In this document: positions 42,144 to 50,632 of the stretch, in pieces
Layout of the letters: each line of letters begins with the position of its first letter
Numbering within the stretch: position 1 is the stretch's first letter
NCBI RefSeq assembly: GCF_046271865.1
Contig: NZ_CP176580.1
Span: 1,302,001 to 1,366,000 of the forward strand
Reading direction: 5' to 3'
Origin: Nitrincola salilacus
Lineage (GTDB): Bacteria; Pseudomonadota; Gammaproteobacteria; Pseudomonadales; Balneatricaceae
Length of the DNA stretch: 64,000 nt
Made by a program: the position numbers and the translations under genes
Notes under the pieces: generated by a model
What the model was told of the DNA's origin: nothing
The model's input: the letters and a program-made list of their open reading frames with translations, nothing else
Databases searched by the model: none

Positions 42144-43753
42144 AAACCTTCTTTCGTCAATCCATGGCCTGGTTGCACACCTGGACAGGGCTACTGTTCG
42201 GCTGGTTACTCTTTTTCATGTTTGTGACGGGTACGGCAGGGTATTTTGATACTGAAATTGATCGCTGGATGAAACCGGAGTTGCCGGTTGTGCAGCCGGT
42301 GGACGCCACCGCTTTTATCGCTACTGCTCTGGAGCGACTTGAAAAGGTTGCGCCAGATGCCACTCGTTGGCAGATCAATATTCCGTTGGATCGAAACAAC
42401 CCCTATCCAGGGATTTCCTGGCAGGGAGGGCAAGATGAATCAAATCAGGCCAGAAGGCGTGAGCAGGTTGATGCCGTCTCGGCGGAACCATTAGTGTCGC
42501 GTGATACTGGAGGAGGACAGTTGCTGTACCAGATGCACTGGCGTCTTCACTATCTGCCAACCCAGACAGCCTACTGGCTAGTGGGAGTCGGCACGTTTCT
42601 GATGTTACTCGGGTTGATCACCGGGACCATTGTGCACAAGAAAATCTTTGTAGATTTTTTCACCTTCCGCCCGGGAAAGGGACAGCGCTCATGGCTGGAT
42701 GCACACAATGTTGTCAGTGTGATTTCGCTGCCGTTTCAGTTGATGATCACCTACTCGGGTCTGGTGCTGATGATGTTCATCTACATGCCGTTGGTGGCTG
42801 CCGCTTATTATGGAACCGATGCTGAGGCGCGTCAGCAGTTTTTGAAGGAGGCGTTCCCCTCTCGTCAGGTTGAGGCGGCGGCAGGGATAGCTGCGCCATT
42901 GGTTCCGCTGAAGGGTTTGATCGAGCAGGCTGAGCAATATTGGGGAGAAGGACAGGTCAGGTTTATTGATATTCATCATCCCGGTGATGCGGAAGCACGG
43001 GTCATTCTTGGCAGTAATATTGCTGCGGGCCCGCTGCGTAGCTCAGCACAGCTGATTTTTGATGGCGTATCCGGGCAACTGATATCAACTGTTCCAGCAG
43101 TAGGATCAAGTGCAAAAGCGTCGAGAGATGTGATGTATGGCCTGCATGAAGGGCTGTTTTCCGGTCCTGTGCTGCGTTGGCTCTATTTCTTCTCAGGATT
43201 GCTGGGCACGGTGATGGTGGCATCCGGTCTGATTCTCTGGGCAGTGAAGCGCCGCCAACGGGCAGAGAAGCAGGGAGGGCGAGCTCACTTTGGTTTGCGT
43301 CTGGTGGAGCGACTGAATATCGGTACGATTACCGGGCTGCCAATCGGCATTGCAGCTTATTTCTGGGCTAATCGTGTGCTGCCATCTGAGTTTGCCGCTC
43401 GTGCCGAGTGGGAAGTTCATGTGATGTTTCTGGCCTGGGCAGTGATGTTGATACATGCAGCGCTGAGACCGACTGCGCGAGCATGGGTGGAGCAATGCGC
43501 TATGGCCGCTTTGGCGTTTGCATTGCTGCCGCTTCTGAATGCACTGACGACCGAGCGTCACCTTGGGCAGAGTCTGCTGACAGGAGACTGGGTATTTGCA
43601 GGGTTTGACCTTACGATGCTGAGCATCGGTGCAGGGTTTGCGCTGACAGGTTGGTACCTTAGATCCCGCTTGGTTGGAGTCGATATTGCGAAAGGAGTGG
43701 TTCGGACTGAGCGATCCAGCACTCAGAACCAATCAGTGGAGGTATCAACATGA
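42140..43753 (+). CDS. PepSY-associated transmembrane protein (iron-reductase-like)
   Basis: The 537-residue inner-membrane protein has the PepSY_TM layout. It starts with MAWLHTWTGLLFGWLLFFMF after a short N-terminus, followed by periplasmic PepSY parts, a His-bearing helix near MHWRLHYLP, and further helices. Conserved His residues at helix ends suggest heme binding and a role in reducing ferric siderophores after uptake, which is established for some PepSY_TM members and inferred here. GTG at 42140 with GGAGG 7 bp before it, overlapping the previous stop, is the preferred start. It overlaps the DUF3325 gene by 4 bp. Confidence 0.87.
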   Translation: MKTFFRQSMAWLHTWTGLLFGWLLFFMFVTGTAGYFDTEIDRWMKPELPVVQPVDATAFIATALERLEKVAPDATRWQINIPLDRNNPYPGISWQGGQDESNQARRREQVDAVSAEPLVSRDTGGGQLLYQMHWRLHYLPTQTAYWLVGVGTFLMLLGLITGTIVHKKIFVDFFTFRPGKGQRSWLDAHNVVSVISLPFQLMITYSGLVLMMFIYMPLVAAAYYGTDAEARQQFLKEAFPSRQVEAAAGIAAPLVPLKGLIEQAEQYWGEGQVRFIDIHHPGDAEARVILGSNIAAGPLRSSAQLIFDGVSGQLISTVPAVGSSAKASRDVMYGLHEGLFSGPVLRWLYFFSGLLGTVMVASGLILWAVKRRQRAEKQGGRAHFGLRLVERLNIGTITGLPIGIAAYFWANRVLPSEFAARAEWEVHVMFLAWAVMLIHAALRPTARAWVEQCAMAALAFALLPLLNALTTERHLGQSLLTGDWVFAGFDLTMLSIGAGFALTGWYLRSRLVGVDIAKGVVRTERSSTQNQSVEVST

Positions 43754-44094
43754 TGTTGCTGGCAGACCTGAGTCCTGCACTGCTGGCATATGTCGGCTTT
43801 GCGCTGTTGTCGCTGGTGATGGATCGTCATCGCCGACAGCTATTGCCGTCTGCCAATGGATGGCCGCCTCGTATTACGCATGCTATTCGAGTATTGGGAT
43901 GGTCGTTACTGTTGCTTTCCCTTTGGCGCTCTATCCACCTCTGGGGGGTGGGTATCGGGTTGGTTGCCTGGTTCGGGGTACTGTCACTTGCTGTATTCGT
44001 GCTGGCACTGCTGATGTCTTATTTTCCTCACCGAGTTATCTGGTCAGCCATGGCTGCTTCGGTGGTTTGCATGCCTTCCATGCTGATGTTCTGA
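43750..44094 (+). CDS. DUF3325 membrane protein
   Basis: This is a 114-residue protein with three to four membrane helices (about 10-24, 45-57, 62-90, 95-110) and the DUF3325 features MDRHRRQLLP after the first helix and LGWSLLLLSLWRSIHLWG. The family always travels with PepSY_TM and DUF3649 in iron-uptake operons and has no known biochemical role. Its ATG overlaps the PepSY gene stop (ATGA), so the three are translationally coupled. Confidence 0.8.
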   Translation: MMLLADLSPALLAYVGFALLSLVMDRHRRQLLPSANGWPPRITHAIRVLGWSLLLLSLWRSIHLWGVGIGLVAWFGVLSLAVFVLALLMSYFPHRVIWSAMAASVVCMPSMLMF

Positions 44095-44135
44095 GTTGCC
44101 TTGCCAGTGCCAAGCTGTAAGGGGCACTGTACGTA

Positions 44136-44624
44136 TCAATGCACAAGTTCCGGCATGGGGCTGATCGCTGCACTGGTGTGGGTGTCGATACTGTGTGGGC
44201 ATTTGCAGCTGGCTCTGTGGCGGAGCAGTTCTCGTCGGAGCCGACAGCCTTCCTGCATGAACGTCAGCGACACATGTGGGGGGCTTAGAGTATCTGCTGC
44301 TGCTCGTTCATAAAGACTTAGATAACTCTCAAGTGTTGTGAAACAGCGCTGCCAGCGACCTTGTCGGGCATAAAGATCCGCCAGGTTCTGAATACTGACC
44401 GATAGGCAGATAATTTGCATCATCTCAGGATCCTCCGTTTTCCTTTTCTCCGGCTTTTCTGCCAGTGCTATTTTCATCAATGCTATTGATTGCCGATAAA
44501 GGGTTTCCGCCAGCGGGTAGTGTTCACGTTCAAACGCGCTATTGGCTTGTTTAGTCAGATGCTTCCAGAAGGTCAGGCTTGTCATGAGGCTACCAAGGTC
44601 ATAGTTAAAATTTAGTGAACTCAT
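44136..44624 (-). CDS. OrfX-like TPR protein divergent from sodA
   Basis: This is a 162-residue helical protein with a TPR-like pair (ANSAFEREHYPLAETLYRQS and VSIQNLADLYARQGRWQRCF). It resembles the uncharacterised OrfX that lies beside sodA in the Fur-regulated fagA-fumC-orfX-sodA operon of Pseudomonas; that link is from memory of family organisation. Here it points away from sodA and shares the intergenic region that carries a Fur-like operator. A start 39 bp downstream (MTSLTF) is possible. The tail has a CKCPHS cluster. Confidence 0.65.
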   Translation of the reverse strand: MSSLNFNYDLGSLMTSLTFWKHLTKQANSAFEREHYPLAETLYRQSIALMKIALAEKPEKRKTEDPEMMQIICLSVSIQNLADLYARQGRWQRCFTTLESYLSLYERAAADTLSPPHVSLTFMQEGCRLRRELLRHRASCKCPHSIDTHTSAAISPMPELVH

Positions 44625-44653
44625 TGATCAATACTAGTTGTTTTTTATCATAA

Positions 44654-44674
44654 TGCAAACAATAATGATTTGTA
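44654..44674. promoter_or_regulatory. Candidate Fur operator between orfX and sodA
   Basis: The site is an inverted repeat, TGCAAA-N9-TTTGTA, with an AATAATGA core, near-identical in form to the site at 38856. It lies 24 bp before the sodA ATG and 30 bp before the orfX-like start, in position to repress both. Fur control of MnSOD is established in relatives. Confidence 0.65.
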
Positions 44675-44697
44675 TTAAATATACGGAGTATTGAGTC

Positions 44698-45324
44698 ATG
44701 ACTTACACATTACCTGCCTTGCCTTATGCCTATGCCGATCTGGAGCCCCATATCGATGCCATGACCATGGAAATACATCACACTCGTCATCATCAGGCCT
44801 ATGTGAATGGACTGAATGCTGCAGTTGATGGAACGTCCTATGCAGATGTCAAACTGCCGGATCTGCTCAGGCAGTGTCATGATCTACCGGAAAGCATCAG
44901 AGCAGCCGTCAGAAATCATGGTGGTGGCCATGCTAATCACAGCCTGTTCTGGGAGGTGATGTCACCTCAGGGAGGTGGACTTCCGAAGGGTGAGCTGTTG
45001 TCTGCGATCGTGACTGCTTTCGGGGACTATGACGCGTTCAAAGAGTTGTTCATTGAAGCGGCCATCAAGCGCTTTGGCAGTGGTTGGGCCTGGCTGGTGT
45101 TGAATGCTGATCACTCATTGAGTGTGACGAGCAGTGCCAATCAGGACAGCCCGCTGATGGATGGACAGGTTCCGATTCTGGGTCTGGATGTCTGGGAGCA
45201 TGCCTACTATCTCAAATACCAGAACAAGCGCCCTGAATATATTGCCGCCTTTTTCAATGTCGTCAACTGGCAGAAAGTAGCAGAGCTTTATGTTGAGGCA
45301 CTCAATTCAGAAAAGTACGCTTAA
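44698..45324 (+). CDS. sodA: Superoxide dismutase, Mn type
   Basis: This is a 208-residue Fe/Mn superoxide dismutase. The metal ligands lie in EIHHTRHHQAYV, GGGHANHSLFW and the GLDVWEHAYYLKYQNKRPEYI region (Asp and His). The GGGHANHSLFW segment points to the Mn form. The protein is cytoplasmic and removes superoxide. It sits behind a Fur-like operator and before a ZIP metal transporter, an arrangement that fits switching to Mn enzyme and raising metal uptake when iron is short. Confidence 0.95.
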   Translation: MTYTLPALPYAYADLEPHIDAMTMEIHHTRHHQAYVNGLNAAVDGTSYADVKLPDLLRQCHDLPESIRAAVRNHGGGHANHSLFWEVMSPQGGGLPKGELLSAIVTAFGDYDAFKELFIEAAIKRFGSGWAWLVLNADHSLSVTSSANQDSPLMDGQVPILGLDVWEHAYYLKYQNKRPEYIAAFFNVVNWQKVAELYVEALNSEKYA

Positions 45325-45350
45325 CGGGTAATGTCGGGAGTCAGATAATC

Positions 45351-46232
45351 ATGATCGCAGCAACGAGTGGATTCAGGGTGTTATTTCAGCCCAGAAAAAT
45401 GCTGGGCCTGTTGGTTCTGATAGCCGGTGCTACGTTACTGGTTTACCAGTTGATAGTTCTGCTGCAGGAGCGTGAGTTGGTACGTTACGCCTTCTATGCA
45501 GGTATGGTAGCTGCAGTTGCCACGGCATTGGGAACCTTGCCAGCGATCCTGGCGCACAAAATATCGGACCGCATTCTGGATAGCCTGATGGGGTTTGGCG
45601 CCGGAGTGATGTTGGCAGCCTGTATCTTCTCGTTGATTCTGCCATCTGTAGATATCATGGCAGAGCAAAGTGACATTGCCTGGATTGCTTCAGGACAGGT
45701 CGCACTGGCGATACTGCTCGGGGCGATGCTGATGCTGGTGATAGAGAAGCTGGTGCCGCATGAGCACTTTATCAAGGGCAATGACGGTGCCACCAATACA
45801 AGGCTGCGTCGGAGTTGGTTGTTTGTACTGGCAATCGTGCTGCATAACTTCCCGGAAGGTTTGGCTATCGGTGCATCTTATGCTGCAGGGGAGGGGCATG
45901 CACTGGCAGCGGGTATCGCCATTCAGGATATGCCTGAGGGATTCGTTGTTGCGATGGCACTGATTGCTGCCGGTTATTCACGGGCTTTTGCGATCACAGT
46001 CGGCGTATTGTCAGGGCTGGCTGAGCCTGCCATGGCTATTGTTGGCGCAACTCTGCTGGATGCCAACAGTGGCCTGTTGCCCTGGGGGCTGGCTGGTGCA
46101 GCCGGTGCGATGCTGTTCGTGATCAGTCATGAGATTATCCCAGAATCACACCGCAAGGGGCATGAGTTTTTCGCGACCAATGGGCTTATACTGGGCTTCG
46201 TGATGATGCTGATGCTGGATACGGCGTTGTGA
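45351..46232 (+). CDS. ZIP-family metal transporter
   Basis: The 293-residue protein has eight predicted helices and the ZIP signature helices IVLHNFPEGLAIGASYAAGEGHA and GIAIQDMPEGFVVAMAL with the His/Glu metal path. An N-terminal helix precedes the ZIP domain. ZIP members import Zn2+, Fe2+ or Mn2+; given its place 26 bp after sodA, Mn or Fe import under Fur control is a fair inference. The partner arrangement sodA-ZIP also occurs in Pseudomonas. Confidence 0.9.
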   Translation: MIAATSGFRVLFQPRKMLGLLVLIAGATLLVYQLIVLLQERELVRYAFYAGMVAAVATALGTLPAILAHKISDRILDSLMGFGAGVMLAACIFSLILPSVDIMAEQSDIAWIASGQVALAILLGAMLMLVIEKLVPHEHFIKGNDGATNTRLRRSWLFVLAIVLHNFPEGLAIGASYAAGEGHALAAGIAIQDMPEGFVVAMALIAAGYSRAFAITVGVLSGLAEPAMAIVGATLLDANSGLLPWGLAGAAGAMLFVISHEIIPESHRKGHEFFATNGLILGFVMMLMLDTAL

Positions 46233-46320
46233 AATTGAGTAAGTTTAAGTCTTCCGGATGCGGTCTAAGGACCCATCAGTTATAATGAGTGTAATAGTTT
46301 CAATTGCAGAGAGTGTCATC

Positions 46321-46491
46321 ATGAAAGAGACAGAACTGCAGGCAAAGAAAGCCTATTGTGCAAAAAAACGTCGTTCAAACTATTTTGCCAGTCTCCGGCT
46401 GGAAGGCTTTGATACGAAGCCGACTGATGTGTTCAATGAGCTACCTTCCAGAGAGGCGGTGTTGGCATCCTATATGCAACGGCGGCGTTGA
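46321..46491 (+). CDS. yhfG: YhfG-like antitoxin of a Fic module
   Basis: This is a 56-residue basic protein with the YhfG pattern (LQAKKAYCAKKRRSNYFASLRLEGF). YhfG-type antitoxins bind Fic proteins and block AMP transfer. It overlaps the fic gene by one base (TGATG), so the pair is coupled. The ATG at 46321 was chosen as the family N-terminus; the frame runs open upstream for 21 more codons. Confidence 0.8.
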   Translation: MKETELQAKKAYCAKKRRSNYFASLRLEGFDTKPTDVFNELPSREAVLASYMQRRR

Positions 46492-47093
46492 TGCTGGATA
46501 AGTATGGAGTGGGCCAGGACAGTTATTGCTATCCTGGTACGGTCGTTCTTCGAAACCGACTTGGTATCCTTGATGAAGACCAGCTCAATCAAGCCGAGCA
46601 AACTCTCAGCAGCATTGCGGCAGATAAAATTGATTTTCAACCTCCACCGTACGACTTTGACTATCTGAAAACAATTCACCGGTACTTATTCTGTGACCTC
46701 TATGAATGGGCTGGTGAAATTCGGACTGTTGATATCTCGAAGCAGAGCACCCGTTTCTGCACACTCCACAGAATAGCTCCTGAAGCAGAAAAACTATTCT
46801 TATCACTTGCGCGCGATCACTGGCTTGAGGGGCTGAAAAGGTCTGAGCTTGTCCTGAGTGTAGCTTCATATTTTGGTGACCTGAATATGATTCATCCATT
46901 TCGCGAGGGGAATGGGCGGGCACAACGAGTTCTGTTCGAGCATATCATTGTGAATGCAGGGTATGAAATTGACTGGTGGCAAGTTGGTCACACTGAATGG
47001 ATTCAGGCAAATATTGATTCCGTCAGCTGTGATTACAGAGCTATGAGCGCTTTGTTTGATAAGTGCATTGGTGGCTTGATTGAGGATTTGTAG
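46491..47093 (+). CDS. fic: Fic-family AMP transferase
   Basis: The 200-residue protein has the Fic core motif HPFREGNGRAQR near residue 140, including the catalytic His and the phosphate-binding loop, and the flap region (EIRTVDISKQSTRFC). It resembles E. coli Fic in length and in its YhfG partner. Fic proteins AMPylate Ser, Thr or Tyr of target proteins; the target is not known. No inhibitory helix with (S/T)xxxE(G/N) is obvious within the protein, as expected when a separate antitoxin is used. Confidence 0.9.
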   Translation: MLDKYGVGQDSYCYPGTVVLRNRLGILDEDQLNQAEQTLSSIAADKIDFQPPPYDFDYLKTIHRYLFCDLYEWAGEIRTVDISKQSTRFCTLHRIAPEAEKLFLSLARDHWLEGLKRSELVLSVASYFGDLNMIHPFREGNGRAQRVLFEHIIVNAGYEIDWWQVGHTEWIQANIDSVSCDYRAMSALFDKCIGGLIEDL

Positions 47094-47130
47094 GCTGATT
47101 ACGCTGATGTAGCTGATCTTGAATGAGGAT

Positions 47131-47167
47131 GCCAGGAGTTGCAAAACGAAAGGTTGCAACTCCTGGC
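47131..47167. terminator. Long perfect stem-loop between convergent fic and yqiK genes
   Basis: A 14-bp perfect stem, GCCAGGAGTTGCAA (47131-47144) with TTGCAACTCCTGGC (47154-47167), closes a 9-nt loop. It is followed on the plus strand by seven A. The T-tract therefore lies before the stem on the minus strand, the reverse of a standard terminator. It still probably marks the end of both converging transcripts. Confidence 0.6.
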
Positions 47168-47225
47168 AAAAAAAGATCAAACTGGAAAGTTCTTCTGTAT
47201 CTGGATTTCCCGCACTGGTCGGACC

Positions 47226-48944
47226 TTACTGCGGTGTTTCAGCCGCAGAAACCATACCGTTGATGTCTCCGGGTTTCAGGCCGATTTCTGCCAGCAGGGA
47301 GTCCATCAGAGGCGCCTGGGCACGGTAGCGCAGGGCACTGTTCACGACCTGATCAGCGAGAGAACCGGATTCCGGTTTTTCGCCGTATGGGGTAGCACTC
47401 TGGCCCATACCGTTGACATGCAGGATCTTGATATCACTGATCTGTTCCATCGGTTTGACGCTCTGGGCAATGATATCGGGCAGTTGTTTGATCAGTTCCA
47501 GGCGTACCTGCATGGCGATCTGATCCGGTGCCAACAGGTTGGCGGCTTCGTTGATGGCGCGCTGCCCCTCAGCTTCAACCTCATAGCTGCGGGCTTTGGC
47601 TTCAGCCATCAACAGTTCGGCCTCGGATTGGCCTTTGGCTGTCAGGCGATGTTCTTCGGCGCGTGCCTGGGCGGCCACAAGTATCGCATCGGACTGATCC
47701 TCGGCTGCCTTCTTCTCGGCTTCGGCTGACACAAGAATCTGAATCGCTTCCTTTTCGGCTTGCTGGCGCGCATTGACCAGCTCGACCGCTTTGGCTCGTT
47801 CAGCGCGCTCGGTTTCGCGCACCGTCATAACACCTTCTTCCTCTCTGACAGCCAGTGCGCGTGCTTTATCTGCTTCGGCCTTGGCTTCCGATTCGGCACG
47901 TGATTTTTCGGCGATGGCAATGGACTTTTCCTGAGAGGCCAGCTCGACAGCTTTCTGACGACCAATCTCGGCCTCTTCCACTGCACGCTGCTTGGCGATA
48001 TCCATCTCGCGTACAGCGCGTTCCTTGACGATATTTTCGTTCTCGATATCGCGTTCGGAAGCGATCCTTTTCAAGTCAATTTCACGCTGTGAAGCAATCT
48101 GGGCTTCTTCTGCCTCTCGCTTCTTTTCAGCTTGTTCACGGGCTATCTCAGCTGACTGAGCAGCTCGGCGTACAGAGATCTCGCGCTCCTGCTGTAGCTT
48201 GGCGTACTCCTCTTCACGCGAGATTTCCAGTCGTGCACGCTCCGCTTCCAGGTTCTTGCTGCGAATGGCCAGATCTGTTTCCTGCTCGATATCGTTGCGA
48301 ATCTTGCGGCGCGACTCAATTGCCTGGGTCAGTTTGGTCAAACCTTCCGCATCAAAAGCGTTTTGTGGATTGAAGTGCTCGAAAGCGGTCTGATCCAGTC
48401 CGGTTAGGGAGACAGATTCCAGCTCCAGACCATTTTTCAGCAGATCCTCCGATACAACAAGCTGTACCTTCTGCACGAAATCAACACGCTTCTCGTGCAG
48501 CTCCTCCATTGCCATTTCGGCCGCGACCGAACGCAAGGCATCAACAAATTTACCTTCGACCAGCTCTTTCAGCTCGTTGGGATTGGTAGTCTTGAGGCCG
48601 AGGGTCTGGGCGGCATTGGCGATGGAGTCAGAAGTGGGTTTAACACGCACATAGAACTCGGCAGTGACATCGGCACGCATGCGATCACGGGTGATCAGTG
48701 CCTGTTCGTTGGCCCGGCGTACCTCTAGTCTCAGGGTGTTCATATTGACCGGGATGATCTCATGTAGTATCGGCAGCACGATCGCACCACCGTTCATGAT
48801 CACTTTTTCACCCTGGAATCCGGTGCGAACGAAAGAGACCTCTTTGGTGGCGCGCTTATACAACCGAGCCAGAATCAAACCCAGTGCTATCAGTGCAACC
48901 AGTACGGTACCAGTACCGGTAAGAAGATCGGTAAAGTCTAACAT
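47226..48944 (-). CDS. yqiK: Flotillin-like SPFH protein YqiK
   Basis: The 572-residue protein has one N-terminal membrane helix (residues 10-27), an SPFH/band-7 domain (about 30-230, with AVRxxFYVRVKP-like strands), then a very long charged coiled coil rich in RE/AE repeats (about 230-490) and a short C-terminal part. Flotillins assemble into large membrane scaffolds. It is the third gene of pspA-yqiJ-yqiK, in which YqiJ and YqiK work together at the membrane. Confidence 0.92.
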   Translation of the reverse strand: MLDFTDLLTGTGTVLVALIALGLILARLYKRATKEVSFVRTGFQGEKVIMNGGAIVLPILHEIIPVNMNTLRLEVRRANEQALITRDRMRADVTAEFYVRVKPTSDSIANAAQTLGLKTTNPNELKELVEGKFVDALRSVAAEMAMEELHEKRVDFVQKVQLVVSEDLLKNGLELESVSLTGLDQTAFEHFNPQNAFDAEGLTKLTQAIESRRKIRNDIEQETDLAIRSKNLEAERARLEISREEEYAKLQQEREISVRRAAQSAEIAREQAEKKREAEEAQIASQREIDLKRIASERDIENENIVKERAVREMDIAKQRAVEEAEIGRQKAVELASQEKSIAIAEKSRAESEAKAEADKARALAVREEEGVMTVRETERAERAKAVELVNARQQAEKEAIQILVSAEAEKKAAEDQSDAILVAAQARAEEHRLTAKGQSEAELLMAEAKARSYEVEAEGQRAINEAANLLAPDQIAMQVRLELIKQLPDIIAQSVKPMEQISDIKILHVNGMGQSATPYGEKPESGSLADQVVNSALRYRAQAPLMDSLLAEIGLKPGDINGMVSAAETPQ

Positions 48945-48976
48945 TTCCTTGTTTTCTCCATGAATATAACAATCAG

Positions 48977-49639
48977 CTAATCAGTAAGGTGTTGGTTGGG
49001 ATTAGTTATTCCCCTGTACAGCCATTCCTGGCGTGACAGGATCAGCACTTCAGTGCCTTGTGGTAGTTCTGTGGAGGGGTCATCCGGTTCTATCTGAACA
49101 TAATGGCTATAGCCATGCTGGTCTCGTACTCGTGCCTGGGCTGGCATGCCGGCACGTGCGGTGCCGAGGGTGATAGTCGCGATACGACCGACCAGACTGT
49201 CGGCACTGATGGCTGTTGTTTCATCTCGCGGCAAGATGCGCTCAATCAGGCCGCTGATCCCGCGCACCAGAGGCAGGCAGAGGACAAGCACTAAAGGCGC
49301 AGCAATCCAGGCTGGTAGCAGGCTGCCGGACAGGTCAAGCCAGCGAGCCTGGATGAACAAGCCGAGCAGTCCGAAGCAGAGCAGAAACACGATCAGGAGC
49401 ATCATGAGAGGCACTCGTCCCAGACGCAACCAGCCCAGCAGCTTGCTCAGAGGTCCGGTTGCTTCGCTGCCATCGAGTCCTTCCGCTCCGCCCAGCCAGC
49501 TATCTGGAATCAGAGCTTCCAGGGCAGATGACAGGCCCTGCCCCAGCAAGAGTGCAGCGACTTCCAGTACGGCAATCATCAGCATCAGCAGCAGGGCGCC
49601 GGTAAACAGGCTGTTCTCTGCAGCCAGTAGCTGCGACAT
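48977..49639 (-). CDS. yqiJ: YqiJ-like membrane protein with OB-fold domain
   Basis: The 220-residue protein has three to four membrane helices (about 12-36, 77-95, 105-125) and a C-terminal OB-fold/NfeD-like domain (about 150-205: VGRIATITLGTARAGMPAQA then VQIEPDDP). NfeD-type partners are paired with SPFH proteins across bacteria. It overlaps pspA by one base (TAATG) and precedes yqiK by 32 bp, so the order pspA-yqiJ-yqiK is one operon. Confidence 0.85.
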   Translation of the reverse strand: MSQLLAAENSLFTGALLLMLMIAVLEVAALLLGQGLSSALEALIPDSWLGGAEGLDGSEATGPLSKLLGWLRLGRVPLMMLLIVFLLCFGLLGLFIQARWLDLSGSLLPAWIAAPLVLVLCLPLVRGISGLIERILPRDETTAISADSLVGRIATITLGTARAGMPAQARVRDQHGYSHYVQIEPDDPSTELPQGTEVLILSRQEWLYRGITNPNQHLTD

Positions 49640-50310
49640 TATGACTTGCCTGTTTTCAGCGCGGCCAGCCGCTCAGCAATGCGGTTATGTCGACTCAGTT
49701 CTTCCAGCTCAGCCAACTGGCTGGACGAGCGCCCGCTCTGGCCTGCGCCAGGAACACTGGTCGCCTTTTCCAAAATGCGATCGAACGTATCAGACGCTTT
49801 TTCAACCCGGCGCTCGGTGCTCTTGTCATGTAGTTCAGCGCCCGGGCTGCCACTGGCGACCTGTGCTTTCTGTGCCTGTTCAAAGGCAGACAGTTCGGCT
49901 TTCATATCGCGTTTTTTGGCCTGCAGAGCTTGAATGAAACTCTCCAGCTCCTTTTCGCGCGCAGTACAATCAGCCAGGCTGTTTTCCAGAATCGGAATGC
50001 GGGCTTCGATATCGATCTGTTCGGCGATACCTGCTTCGGCCAGGTCGTCGCGACCACTCGAGACGGCTATTTCAATCTGTTGTGCGAGGGTGTCATGGCG
50101 GCTGTTTTCCTGCATCAGCTTTTTGCTGGCCAGATGCTTCTGTGCAATCTGCTGGCCCAGCTCTGTGCGGGTATCATCGATCGCAGAGTCTATTTCGCGG
50201 ATCGCCTGTTCCATGGTGCTGGCAGGGATACTGTTTTCAACGCCGTCGACCAGGGCATTCAGACTGCCACTGACCAGGCGTGCAACGCGGCGGGTAATGC
50301 TTTCACTCAT
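49639..50310 (-). CDS. pspA: PspA/IM30-family membrane-stress protein
   Basis: The 223-residue, almost fully helical protein has the PspA/IM30 coiled coil (PASTMEQAIREIDSAIDDTR, AQKHLASKKLMQENSRHDT). It lacks PspF, PspB and PspC partners in the window. PspA-like proteins coat stressed inner membrane and form ESCRT-III-like polymers. It heads the pspA-yqiJ-yqiK operon, as in E. coli where yjfJ/yqi-type PspA paralogs accompany YqiK-like proteins. AAGGAG 7 bp before the ATG sets the start. No sigma-54 promoter was recognised. Confidence 0.85.
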   Translation of the reverse strand: MSESITRRVARLVSGSLNALVDGVENSIPASTMEQAIREIDSAIDDTRTELGQQIAQKHLASKKLMQENSRHDTLAQQIEIAVSSGRDDLAEAGIAEQIDIEARIPILENSLADCTAREKELESFIQALQAKKRDMKAELSAFEQAQKAQVASGSPGAELHDKSTERRVEKASDTFDRILEKATSVPGAGQSGRSSSQLAELEELSRHNRIAERLAALKTGKS

Positions 50311-50632
50311 ATATCGCTCCTTGAACCACTAAAGGGTTTTATTCCATTCAAGCTGCTGGGAACAGGAGGCAATAACGGTGATCCCGCCGTTCCGTGGCAG
50401 AGTGAGTCTTAAAGGGGAACTGCTTGGGAGCAGTTGGTGGTAAGTTGCCATAAACCGAATAACTGCGCCAGTCTAAATTGAACGACACCTGAAGATTTTT
50501 TATTCGATAGGTGATTCCCGAATATCCGGGATGAGAAAAAATCAGGATTGCGCTCGTCCTGGCTATTTCGAACAGTCAGATAACTTTAGACCTACACTGT
50601 TATGCACACCGTTACTTACTCTGGAGACAGTC
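50311..50632. other. Divergent intergenic region of 322 bp
   Basis: The region separates pspA (minus) from the M24-type gene (plus). It holds a short inverted repeat, TCCCG-aatatc-CGGGA (50516-50531), 101 bp before the plus-strand start, which may be an operator. The frame of the M24 gene is open back to 50531, but no family-like sequence lies there and GGAG is placed before 50633. No RNA gene or promoter consensus was recognised. Confidence 0.5.

Noticed and set aside
50311..50470. Sigma-54 promoter for pspA
   Set aside because: The only GG/GC pair near GGATCACCGTTATTGC has 12 nt between instead of 10, so it does not fit -24/-12 rules, and no PspF gene is near.
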